Positions 52,023-59,442 of a stretch of 64,000 nt of DNA are shown in pieces. Position 1 is the first letter of the stretch. Each line of letters opens with the position of its first letter. Source of the stretch: Streptomyces sp. CA-278952 (lineage in GTDB: Bacteria; Actinomycetota; Actinomycetes; Streptomycetales; Streptomycetaceae); assembly GCF_028747205.1 (NCBI RefSeq), contig NZ_CP112880.1:3596001-3660000 (forward strand), in the 5' to 3' direction. The position numbers were made by a program, and so were the translations under genes. The notes beneath the pieces were generated by a model, which ran no database searches, was not told the DNA's origin, and saw only the letters and a list, made by a program, of their open reading frames with translations.

Positions 52023-53144
52023 GTGACGACGACGCACGAGATGCCCGACATGGCGACGGGCCGGCCGCCGGGCGATCTGTCCCGGCTCCTGTTCGGCCAC
52101 TTACACCGCTCCGACCAGCAGCGTTGGGGGCGCGTCTATCTCCAGGGACTGCTGCGGACGGACGGAAAGAAGACGGTGCGCCGGATGGCGGCCGTCGTGA
52201 CCGGCTCGGAGGCGGCGTCGACGTCGCTGCACCAGTTCGTCAACGCCAGCCCTTGGGAGTGGGCCCCGGCGCGCGGCGAGCTGGCCCGCTGGGCCTCCCG
52301 GACGCTGCCGGTGCGAGCCTGGACACTGGCGCCGGCGGTGCTGCCCAAGCGCGGCAACTGCTCGGCCGGGGTGCACCAGCGCTTCCTGCCGGAGTCCGGC
52401 CGCACCGTCAACTGCCAGCTCGGACTCGGCCTGTTCCTGGACGCCGGGCAGACGCACGTCCCCGTCGACTGGCGACTCTTCCTGCCTCCCCGGTTCACCC
52501 GCGACGAGGCCGTACGCGACCGGGCGAAGATCCCCGCGACGACGCAGGCCCAGCCGCTGTGGGACCACGCCCTGCGCCTGGTCCAGGAGATGACGTCCTG
52601 GTCGAACGGGCGGACGGCGCCGGTGGTGGCCGACCTGACGGCCCTGTGCGACGTCGCGCCACTGGCACAGCGGCTCCAGGGCGGCGAGCACCCCTTCGTC
52701 CTCGCCATCCCGGGCCAGACAGCTCTCGCCGGGCCCGAACTGCCGCCGGGTGAGCGGGAGTCGGCGCGCGGCCTCCTGATCCGCCGAGGTGTACGGCACC
52801 CGGCAGGGTCGGGCCGGCAGGTCATCTCGTACGACACACCCGTACGCGGGCTGCGTCCGGACGGCGAGCGCAGCCACGGGGCGGGCCGGCTGATGGCCGA
52901 GTGGGACACGAGCAGCGGGCGTCCGGGCCGGATCTGGCTGACGAACATCACCGACCGCCATCCGGCCGAACTGCTGGAGCTGGCCCGTTCGCCGCAGGGG
53001 GCGCAGGCTTCGATCGACCGCATGGGCGAGGACTTCGGACTCCTCGACTTCGAGGGCCGCTCCTACCCCGGCTGGCACCGGCACATGACGCTCGTCTCGG
53101 CCGCTTACGCCTGTAGCACCCTGGGGGGCATGAGCGACGACTGA
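52023..53144 (+). CDS. IS701-like transposase homologue with broken DDE site
   Basis: A 373-aa protein of the IS701 transposase family: VYLQGLLRTDGKKTVRRMAA, SLHQFVNASPWEW, GRTVNCQLGLGLFL, and DFEGRSYPGWHRHMTLVSAA. The catalytic segment normally reading VDDTGFPKKG is LAPAVLPKRG (102-111), so the first catalytic Asp is lost. The second (APVVAD) and the Glu (DFEGRS) remain. No terminal inverted repeats flank the gene. GTG 52023 has GGGAGG upstream. It is probably a domesticated DNA-binding protein rather than a mobile element; such stand-alone copies recur in Streptomyces biosynthetic clusters. Confidence 0.8.
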   Translation: MTTTHEMPDMATGRPPGDLSRLLFGHLHRSDQQRWGRVYLQGLLRTDGKKTVRRMAAVVTGSEAASTSLHQFVNASPWEWAPARGELARWASRTLPVRAWTLAPAVLPKRGNCSAGVHQRFLPESGRTVNCQLGLGLFLDAGQTHVPVDWRLFLPPRFTRDEAVRDRAKIPATTQAQPLWDHALRLVQEMTSWSNGRTAPVVADLTALCDVAPLAQRLQGGEHPFVLAIPGQTALAGPELPPGERESARGLLIRRGVRHPAGSGRQVISYDTPVRGLRPDGERSHGAGRLMAEWDTSSGRPGRIWLTNITDRHPAELLELARSPQGAQASIDRMGEDFGLLDFEGRSYPGWHRHMTLVSAAYACSTLGGMSDD

Positions 53145-53214
53145 CCTTTTACTTGCTCCTACAACTATACAGGGGTCGGGGTCCCTTTCCTGAGCACTAC
53201 CACTCCCCAGATGA

Positions 53215-53222
53215 TTGCATGG
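53215..53222 (+). promoter_or_regulatory. TTGCATGG box upstream of marR
   Basis: TTGCATGG lies 46 bp before the marR start. The same word occurs as TTGCATG at 53765-53771 and inverted (CCATGCAA, 53843-53850) before the adenylation gene. These are candidate sites for the MarR protein. Confidence 0.5.
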
Positions 53223-53267
53223 GCATGTATCTTGTTGTTCATCGCAGTCGAGAAGGGGAGCCGTTCC

Positions 53268-53711
53268 ATGACGATCCACAAGCAGCCGCGCGCCGCCTCC
53301 GACCAGACCATGTGGGAGGCCGTCCTCGGCCTGCACGCCTTCGTGGAGCGTCAGCTCGCACACACCCTGCAGCGGCGCTACGGCGTCGGCCTCTCCGAGT
53401 ACCGCGCCCTGGAGGCCCTCACCCAGGCCGAGAACGGCGAATGCCGCATGCAGGAGCTCGCGGACCACATCGGCCTGGGCCAGAGCTCCGTAACCCGGCT
53501 GGTGGGGCGGCTGGACAGCGCCGGCTACGCCTACAAGGACAACTGCGCCGACGACAAGCGCGGGGTCTTCGCCGTCATCACCGACGAGGGCCGCAAGCAC
53601 TACCAGGACGCCCGCGCCACGTACGCCGACGTCCTCAGCTCGGCCCTCAACACCGCGAGCGCGGACGACCAGCTCGCCCGCGCGGTACAGGCACTGCGCA
53701 GCGCCGCCTGA
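53268..53711 (+). CDS. MarR family regulator of the biosynthetic operon
   Basis: A 147-aa winged-helix protein: MWEAVLGLHAFVERQLAHTL, GVGLSEYRALEALTQAENGE, MQELADHIGLGQSSVTRLVG and the wing YAYKDNCADDKRGVFAVITD. A Cys in the wing (NCADDK) could be redox-sensitive. AAGGGGAG precedes ATG 53268. It sits directly ahead of the adenylation-led operon but is separated by a strong terminator, so it is its own transcript; sharing of the TTGCATG word suggests it controls itself and the operon. Confidence 0.88.
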   Translation: MTIHKQPRAASDQTMWEAVLGLHAFVERQLAHTLQRRYGVGLSEYRALEALTQAENGECRMQELADHIGLGQSSVTRLVGRLDSAGYAYKDNCADDKRGVFAVITDEGRKHYQDARATYADVLSSALNTASADDQLARAVQALRSAA

Positions 53712-53724
53712 CAAGACCACGACA

Positions 53725-53766
53725 GACGGCGGGAGGCCCGGGCGACCGGGCCTCCCGCCGTCTTTT
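53725..53766 (+). terminator. Strong terminator after marR
   Basis: GACGGCGGGAGGCCCGG (53725-53741) pairs perfectly with CCGGGCCTCCCGCCGTC (53746-53762) across a GCGA loop, followed by TTTT. It is one of the clearest intrinsic terminators in the window and insulates the biosynthetic operon. Confidence 0.92.
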
Positions 53767-53842
53767 GCATGTTCGGGGCTCCTTTTCAGAACCCGGGCGA
53801 ACTGTGACCTGGATCACTCGATCCTCTGATGTAGTTGCTTGA

Positions 53843-53850
53843 CCATGCAA
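53843..53850 (-). promoter_or_regulatory. Inverted TTGCATGG box before the adenylation gene
   Basis: CCATGCAA within GTTGCTTGACCATGCAAATA also forms TTGC-(8)-GCAA. The A/T-rich ATGCAAATAAAAGG just after it could include a -10 region. It lies about 60 bp ahead of the operon's first start codon. Confidence 0.5.
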
Positions 53851-53908
53851 ATAAAAGGCCGTAGGTTCTCTCTCGTAGCCAGACTGCGCATCCACCTAGG
53901 GGGGACCG

Positions 53909-55393
53909 TTGCCTTCGCCTCGCCTGTTGCAGGCATTCGACAGACACGTGCAGGAAAAGCCCGACAGCACCGCGCTCGTCTTCGCCGGCCGGCGGATCAC
54001 CTACGCGGAGCTCGACCGGCTGACCCACCCCGCCGCCGGGGACCTCGACGGCGCCGGCTTCGGATCCGTACGCGCCCTGTGCGTTCCGGCCCACAAGTCG
54101 CCGGAGACCGTCGCCCTGCTGCTGGCGGCCTGGCGCCAGGGGATCAACACCCTGGTCCCGTCGCCAGCCCTGGGCGCCGCCGCCCTGTCCACGCTCATCG
54201 CCCAGGCCCACGGCCCGCTGTCGGCCGCCGCGGTTCCCGGCGGCGGTGCGACCCTGTCGCGGGAGGAGGCCGACCCCACCCTGTCGGACGGCTTCAGCGT
54301 CCCCGACCCCGGGGAGTCGCTGCTGACCCTCACCACCTCCGGCTCCACCGGCGTACCCAAGCTCGTCCCGGTCCGCACCGAGGCCTTCGACCGCTTCGGC
54401 GACTGGGCCACGGAGAAGTTCGGGATCGACGGCGGCACCCGATCGCTGAGCTTCTCGCCGCTCAACTTCGACCTGGCCCTGCTCGACGTCTGGACCGTGC
54501 TGGAGGCCGGCGGCACCGTCGTGCTGGCCGACGCCGGAGCCAGCGGGGACGCCGGCTATCTGCGCGAGCTCACCCGGAGCAACGAGGTGACCCTGATCCA
54601 GGGGGTTCCGCTGCTGCACCGGCTCCTGGCCGCGGACGACGCCCGCTATCCGACGGTCCGCACGGTCGTGTTCACCGGGGAGGCCGTCTCCGAGCAGGGG
54701 CTGCGGGACGCGTTCGCCGCCTGCCCGGCCGCCCGCTTCCACAACGTCTTCGGCTGTACGGAGACCAACGACAGCTTCATCCAGGACATCGATCCGGCCG
54801 CGTACGTGCACCCGCTGCCCATCGGCGCCCCGATCGACGGCACCGACGCCGTGCTGCTGATCGAGGGACCCGACGGCACCGAGGTCCTGCGCGGGCCCGG
54901 CACCGGCGAACTGCTGGTGCACACGCCCTTCCAGACGTGCGGATATCTGGAACAGGCCCGCAACGCCCAGGCGTTCATGCCCGACCCGCGGGGCGGCGGC
55001 GCCATGTTCTACCGCACCGGCGACCTCGTCCACCGCGACGCCGACGGCCGCTACTTCCTCCAGGGCCGTACCGACTTCCAGGTCAAGGTGCGCGGCGTGC
55101 GCACCAACACCCTGGAGGTCGAGACCGTCCTCGGAGCGCATCCGGACGTCGTCGAGGCCGCCGTCGTCGCCCTGCCCTGCCCCGAGGCCGGCACCCGGCT
55201 GCACGCCGAAGTGGTGCGCCGGGACGGCACCTCCCTCAGCTCACTGGGCCTGCGGGCGTACGCGGCGAAGCACCTGCCGCGCCACGCCGTGCCCAGCTCG
55301 GTGGGGCTCGCCTGCACCCCGCTGCCGAAGACCGCGACCGGCAAACCGGACCGCAATTCGATCAAGAAGACCCAACTGAACGGAGACGTCTGA
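53909..55393 (+). CDS. Free-standing prolyl-type adenylation enzyme (PltF/RedM-like)
   Basis: A 494-aa adenylate-forming ligase. Core motifs: LTTSGSTGVPKLVP (ATP loop, about 143), FSPLNFDLALLDVW, FGCTETNDSFIQDI (A5, about 285), YRTGDLVHRDADGRYFLQGR with TDFQVKVRG, and the A10 Lys in PKTATGKPDRN. YGCTETNDSF is, from memory, the hallmark of L-prolyl-AMP ligases that load stand-alone carrier proteins (PltF, RedM, CloN4). Substrate is thus predicted to be proline or a close analogue. Start TTG 53909 follows GGGGGGA; the next gene's ATG overlaps its stop. Confidence 0.85.
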   Translation: MPSPRLLQAFDRHVQEKPDSTALVFAGRRITYAELDRLTHPAAGDLDGAGFGSVRALCVPAHKSPETVALLLAAWRQGINTLVPSPALGAAALSTLIAQAHGPLSAAAVPGGGATLSREEADPTLSDGFSVPDPGESLLTLTTSGSTGVPKLVPVRTEAFDRFGDWATEKFGIDGGTRSLSFSPLNFDLALLDVWTVLEAGGTVVLADAGASGDAGYLRELTRSNEVTLIQGVPLLHRLLAADDARYPTVRTVVFTGEAVSEQGLRDAFAACPAARFHNVFGCTETNDSFIQDIDPAAYVHPLPIGAPIDGTDAVLLIEGPDGTEVLRGPGTGELLVHTPFQTCGYLEQARNAQAFMPDPRGGGAMFYRTGDLVHRDADGRYFLQGRTDFQVKVRGVRTNTLEVETVLGAHPDVVEAAVVALPCPEAGTRLHAEVVRRDGTSLSSLGLRAYAAKHLPRHAVPSSVGLACTPLPKTATGKPDRNSIKKTQLNGDV

Positions 55394-55653
55394 TGAGCAC
55401 CGTCACCAACGACCCGATCCGCGCCTACATCGTCAACGAGTTCCTCGCCGGTGAGGACGCCGAGGACCTGACCGACGACTTCGACCTCATCGAGAGCACC
55501 GTCGTGAACAGCCTCGGCCTGGTCCGCCTCATCTCCTGGATATCCGAGACGTACAGCATCCCCGTCGACGACATCCCGCTGGAGCCGGCCGCCTACCGCA
55601 CGCTCGCGGACATCCGCGGCTTCGTCAGCAAGGCCGCCCCGGCCGCGGTCTGA
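55393..55653 (+). CDS. Stand-alone peptidyl carrier protein (PltL/CloN5-like)
   Basis: An 86-aa acyl/peptidyl carrier protein. DDFDLIESTVVNSLGLVRLI contains the phosphopantetheine-accepting Ser40; the usual Asp before it is Asn (NSLGL). The segment SWISETYSIPVDDIPLEPAA resembles carrier proteins of the pyrrole-2-carboxylate pathway. It overlaps the ligase stop by one base and is surely its partner. Activated by the phosphopantetheinyl transferase encoded at the end of the operon. Confidence 0.88.
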   Translation: MSTVTNDPIRAYIVNEFLAGEDAEDLTDDFDLIESTVVNSLGLVRLISWISETYSIPVDDIPLEPAAYRTLADIRGFVSKAAPAAV

Positions 55654-55836
55654 CGGCCCTTCCCCTCCCCGCAGAGACAACCTCCGCGAACACCGCGTAC
55701 CCCACACCCCCACACCCTCACGAACCTCGCGTACCGCGCAAGGCCTGCCCTCGCGTGCCCGCGCGTGCCCCTCGCCCCCCACACGCATCGCACCAGCAGC
55801 ACACGTCCAGAAAACAACGATGACAGGAGTACTTCC

Positions 55837-56211
55837 ATGATCGTCCGTTCTCTCTCCGACGTCCCCGCGATCGAGTGGGGCAGCGGCACCAGCCACCGCC
55901 TGCTCACCGAGGCCGACGGCATGGGCTTCACGGTCTGCGAAACGCTGGTCCGCCAGGGCACGTCGAGCGCGTTGCAGTACCTCGGCCACCTGGAGGCCTG
56001 CTACTGCATAGGCGGATCGGGCGAGGTCGTCACCGTGGACGGCGACCACCACAAGATCACGACCGGGACCATCTACGCCCTGGACAAGAACGACGCCCAC
56101 CACCTGATCGCCTCCGACGACGAGGACCTTCTCCTCGTCTCCGTCTTCAGCCCGGCGCTGCGTGGCGACGAGAAGCACTCGCTCTCCGAGGACGGCTTCT
56201 CCCGCTACTGA
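55837..56211 (+). CDS. Ectoine-synthase-like cupin (orphan EctC homologue)
   Basis: A 124-aa cupin close to EctC, which cyclises N-gamma-acetyl-diaminobutyrate to ectoine with loss of water. It starts MIVRSLSDVPAIEW, with LQYLGHLEACYCIGGSGEVV, TTGTIYALDKNDAHHL and VSVFSPALRGDEKH. The iron ligands of EctC (Glu of HLEA, Tyr of YALDK, His of AHHL) are all present, so catalysis is plausible. ectA, ectB and ectD are absent, so it is not making ectoine; a cyclodehydration in this pathway is inferred. ACAGGAG precedes ATG 55837. Confidence 0.85.
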   Translation: MIVRSLSDVPAIEWGSGTSHRLLTEADGMGFTVCETLVRQGTSSALQYLGHLEACYCIGGSGEVVTVDGDHHKITTGTIYALDKNDAHHLIASDDEDLLLVSVFSPALRGDEKHSLSEDGFSRY

Positions 56212-56315
56212 TCCGCACAGCCGGGTGCGGGGCCGCGACGGCGCGGCCCCGCACCCGGCACCCGGCCCCCGGCGTCCAGCGCCCAGCGCCCAGCGAAAGG
56301 CAAGGCGAAACACCC

Positions 56316-57446
56316 ATGGCAGCAGAGAAGGCCCCGGACACGTACGGCATCACAGCGCCCTACGGTGACGAGCTGAACGACGACGTCACCCACTGGGACC
56401 GGATCGGCGAGTTCCCGCACGACAAGTGGAAGCCGCTGCAACGGTCCGGTCTGTTCACCCTCCCCTTCGCCCCGGAGTACGGCGGCGCCGGCCGGACCCT
56501 CACCGAGACCATGGCGGCGCTGGAGGGCCTCGGCCACACCAGCCGGGACGCCGGCCTCAACTTCTCGGCGTCCACGCAGATCGTCAGCGTCGGCATCCCG
56601 CTCCAGGCGTTCGGCTCCGAGGAGCTGCGCGGGCGCTATCTGCCGCAGGTCACCTCCGGCGAGGCCATCACCGCGCACGCGATCACCGAGCCGAGCCACG
56701 GCTCGGACGTGATGAACATCCGGACCACCGCCGTCCGCGAGGGCGACGAGTACGTCCTCAACGGCGGCAAGATGTTCATCACCAACGCCCCCGTGGCCGG
56801 CCTCTTCCTGCTCTACGTCCGCACCGGCAAGCCGGGCGCCTTCGGGCTGAGCACCTTCCTCGCCGAGCGCGACACCCCGGGCCTCACGGTCGGCGAGCCG
56901 CTGGAGACGATGGGGCTCCGCACCTCCCCGATCAGCGAGGTCACGCTGGAGGACGTACGGCTGCCCGTCGGCAACCGGCTGGGCAGCGAGGGCGCCGGCT
57001 TCCTGATCATGGACTACGTGATGAAGCGGGAGGTCCTCTTCTCCTTCGCCGTGAACCTCGGCGAGATGACCCACCGCCTGAAGCGGGTGGTCGAACACGC
57101 CACCACCCGGCAGCAGTTCGGCAGCGCCATCGGCAAGAACCAGGCGGTCGCCCACAAGATCGCCGACATGAGGATCGCCGTGGAGACGGCCCGCAAGTGG
57201 CTGTACGACACGGGCCTCAAGGTCCAGCAGGGCAAGGACGCTTCCCTGGACGTCGCCGCCACCAAGATCGTGGTCAGCGAGGCCAACCAGCTCACCGCCC
57301 AGCACGCCATCCAGATATTCGGCGCCCGCGGTTATCTGACCGGCACGGGCATCGAGCGCGAGCTGCGCAACGCCACCGCCGGCTCCATCTACTCCGGCAC
57401 CAACGAAATCCAGCGCAACTGCATCGCCGCCCTGATGGGCCTGTGA
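56316..57446 (+). CDS. Acyl-CoA-dehydrogenase-like oxidase (PltE/RedW-like)
   Basis: A 376-aa FAD enzyme of the acyl-CoA dehydrogenase family. Motifs: GLFTLPFAPEYGGAGRTLTE, ITAHAITEPSHGSDVMNIRT, YVLNGGKMFITNAPVAGLFL, QFGSAIGKNQAVAHKIADMR, and IYSGTNEIQRNCIAALMGL at the C-terminus, where such enzymes carry the catalytic Glu region. With the ligase and carrier it forms the trio that oxidises L-prolyl-S-PCP to pyrrolyl-2-carboxyl-S-PCP in prodigiosin, pyoluteorin and aminocoumarin pathways. How far oxidation proceeds here (pyrroline or pyrrole) cannot be told. Confidence 0.88.
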   Translation: MAAEKAPDTYGITAPYGDELNDDVTHWDRIGEFPHDKWKPLQRSGLFTLPFAPEYGGAGRTLTETMAALEGLGHTSRDAGLNFSASTQIVSVGIPLQAFGSEELRGRYLPQVTSGEAITAHAITEPSHGSDVMNIRTTAVREGDEYVLNGGKMFITNAPVAGLFLLYVRTGKPGAFGLSTFLAERDTPGLTVGEPLETMGLRTSPISEVTLEDVRLPVGNRLGSEGAGFLIMDYVMKREVLFSFAVNLGEMTHRLKRVVEHATTRQQFGSAIGKNQAVAHKIADMRIAVETARKWLYDTGLKVQQGKDASLDVAATKIVVSEANQLTAQHAIQIFGARGYLTGTGIERELRNATAGSIYSGTNEIQRNCIAALMGL

Positions 57447-57460
57447 CGAGAGGCATCCGC

Positions 57461-58207
57461 ATGACCGACACCCTGGCCCCCACCCTGTCCGAGCAGCAGA
57501 CCGCCGACGCCGCGGCCGCCCAGCCGGACGCCGACGACCTCGCCCGCCTCACGGCGGCCACCGACTTCCTCGACCACGAACACGCGAGCGTCAAGGCCTT
57601 CGTCGACAAGGCCCTGGACGGGATCGACCGCGAGACCGCCACCCAGGTCGACCTCGCCGTCGCCCTCTACTACGCGGTGCGCGACGGCATCCACTACGAG
57701 GTCTACGGCGCCGACCTGTCGCCCGAGGGCCTCCGGGCGTCCAGCATCATCGCCGGCGGCATGGGCTTCTGCCTGCACAAGTCCGTTCTCTACGCGGCCT
57801 GTTGCCGCGCCGTCGGCATCCCCGCCCGGCTGCACTACAGCGACGTCCGCAACCACCTCGCCTCCGACCGGCTGCGCTCCTACATCGGCGGCGACGTCTT
57901 CTTCCACGGCCTGGCCACCGTGTATCTCGAAGGCCGCTGGCTCCAGGTGACCCCGGTCTTCAACAAGCTCCTGTGCCGGCTGTACGGGATGACCCCTCTG
58001 GAGTTCGACGGCCGCTCCGACAGCCTCTACCACCCCTTCGACGCGCAGGGGCGGCAGAGCATGGAGTTCCTCACCGACCACGGCGACTTCGACGACGTCC
58101 CGTACGCGTTCGTGATGGCCACGATGCGCCGCAAGCACCCGAAGTTCCTGGCCGAGGGCGGCACCGGCACCGTCAGCGGCGGCTCACTCGCCGACGAAGC
58201 GGCCTGA
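57461..58207 (+). CDS. Transglutaminase-like protein
   Basis: A 248-aa papain-fold protein. The Cys loop is GGMGFCLHKSVLYAACCRAV followed by GIPARLHYSDVRNH, and the His is in VFFHGLATVYLEGRWLQVTP. The third residue, normally Asp, falls in VTPVFNK and is not obvious, as in many members of this subgroup. Transglutaminase homologues (AdmF of andrimid is the case I recall) form amides from carrier-bound acyl groups, so it may release the product from the carrier protein. It starts 14 bp after the oxidase stop. Confidence 0.8.
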   Translation: MTDTLAPTLSEQQTADAAAAQPDADDLARLTAATDFLDHEHASVKAFVDKALDGIDRETATQVDLAVALYYAVRDGIHYEVYGADLSPEGLRASSIIAGGMGFCLHKSVLYAACCRAVGIPARLHYSDVRNHLASDRLRSYIGGDVFFHGLATVYLEGRWLQVTPVFNKLLCRLYGMTPLEFDGRSDSLYHPFDAQGRQSMEFLTDHGDFDDVPYAFVMATMRRKHPKFLAEGGTGTVSGGSLADEAA

Positions 58208-58314
58208 TCCGCGCCCCCCACCCGTAGCGGTACAGCGCACACAGCGGGCACAGCCAACAACACAGCAGCCACAGCAGGCACAGCAGAAGAACGGCAGAAG
58301 AGGAGAAGCAGCCC

Positions 58315-59148
58315 ATGACGCAGTTCCAGGCCCGCGAGGACGGCTGGGGCGCGGTCGCCCGCGTCGGCGTCGTCGTTCCGCACGCGGACGTCGGGCCCGA
58401 GTCCGAGCTTCAGGCGATGGCGCCGAGCGACGTCTTCATCCACGGTTCGCGCGTCCACTTCGGGGCGATGCGCCCCGGTGGGGAGATGGACCCGAAGATC
58501 CCGCACGACCCGGTGCGCGCCTTCATCGACCCGCCCTTCATCGACGACGCCGTCGAGCTGCTCGCCGCCTCCCCGCTGGACTCCATCGCCCTGGGGTTCA
58601 CCAGCTCCGCCTACGTCCTGGGCGCCGACGGTGAACAGAAGCTGTTCGAGCGGCTGGCCGAGCGGACCCGCGGCATCCCGCTCACCGGCACGACCCACGC
58701 CGCCGCGGCCGGCTTCCACGCCCTGGGCGCGGAGCGGATCGCCCTGGTCAACCCGCCCTGGTTCGACGACGAGTTGTCGGCGCTGGGTGCCTCGTACTTC
58801 GGCGAGCGCGGCTTCGACGTGGTCCACCACGCCCCCTGCGGCCTGCCCAGCAACCAGAAGCTGATCACTCCGGAGGCGCTGGTGAAGTGGATCGAGACCG
58901 CCGTCGCCCCGCAGCGGCCGCAGGCGGTTCTGGTCGCCGGCAACGGCATCCGCGCCGTGGGGACCATCGGGGGTCTGGAGGAGCGCCTCGGGTTTCCCGT
59001 GCTCACCGCGAACCAGGTGCTGTTCTGGCACGCGCTGCACGCCGCGGGCGCAAGCGAGGCGGCCGCGCGGATCACCGATTACGGCGCCCTGTTCGGCGTC
59101 CGCCCCGAGGGTGCGGCCAGAGGCGTCGCCGTGGGGGCGGCCCGATGA
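58315..59148 (+). CDS. Asp/Glu racemase-superfamily protein lacking both cysteines
   Basis: A 277-aa protein resembling maleate isomerase/arylmalonate decarboxylase: RVGVVVPHADVGPESELQAM, DSIALGFTSSAYVLG, GIPLTGTTHAAAAGFHALGA, VLVAGNGIRAVGTIGGLEER and GFPVLTANQVLFWHAL. The two positions that usually carry catalytic Cys (CTS, CTN contexts) are Phe95 and Gly209. It therefore cannot use the Cys mechanism; it may be a decarboxylase or isomerase of another type, or a binding protein. Preceded by 105 bp of CACAGCAG-rich spacer with AGAGGAG before the ATG. Confidence 0.78.
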   Translation: MTQFQAREDGWGAVARVGVVVPHADVGPESELQAMAPSDVFIHGSRVHFGAMRPGGEMDPKIPHDPVRAFIDPPFIDDAVELLAASPLDSIALGFTSSAYVLGADGEQKLFERLAERTRGIPLTGTTHAAAAGFHALGAERIALVNPPWFDDELSALGASYFGERGFDVVHHAPCGLPSNQKLITPEALVKWIETAVAPQRPQAVLVAGNGIRAVGTIGGLEERLGFPVLTANQVLFWHALHAAGASEAAARITDYGALFGVRPEGAARGVAVGAAR

Positions 59149-59387
59149 GCCTGCTGCCCGCGTACGGCTACCAAGCCGCCGTGCAGGAGACCTGCGACAC
59201 GCCGGAGTACCACCTCCCGCTCGTGTGCTGGCACGACGACGGGACGGGTGTGCGCGGCATGGTGCTGTACCGCGGAGCGCTCCGCCCGGCGGAGCAGGTG
59301 CCGGGGTTCCGGCGCTATCTCGCCTCCGAGGACCTGGAGCAGTACGCCTCGACCGGCCCGTGGCCGCTGCTCGCAGCAACCGCCTGA
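59145..59387 (+). CDS. 80-residue protein of unknown function
   Basis: Translationally coupled (ATGA) to the racemase-like gene, so it is very likely real. MSLLPAYGYQAAVQETCDTP is followed by EYHLPLVCWHDDGTGVRGMV and LYRGALRPAEQVPGFRRYLA. It is compact, acidic/aromatic, with two Cys and no membrane segment. I do not recognise the family. It could be a subunit of the racemase-like protein or a small binding partner of the pathway. Confidence 0.7.
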   Translation: MSLLPAYGYQAAVQETCDTPEYHLPLVCWHDDGTGVRGMVLYRGALRPAEQVPGFRRYLASEDLEQYASTGPWPLLAATA

Positions 59388-59442
59388 TCCGAACCGTGGC
59401 GGGGGCCGGCCGGGTCCCCGTCACATCAGGAGCCGTATCGAT

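Noticed and set aside
52023..53144. An active insertion sequence of the IS701 family
   Set aside because: The first catalytic Asp is absent, and no terminal inverted repeats or target duplications are visible around the gene.
55837..56211. An ectoine biosynthesis locus
   Set aside because: Only the ectC-like gene is present; ectA, ectB and ectD are missing and the neighbours belong to a carrier-protein pathway.
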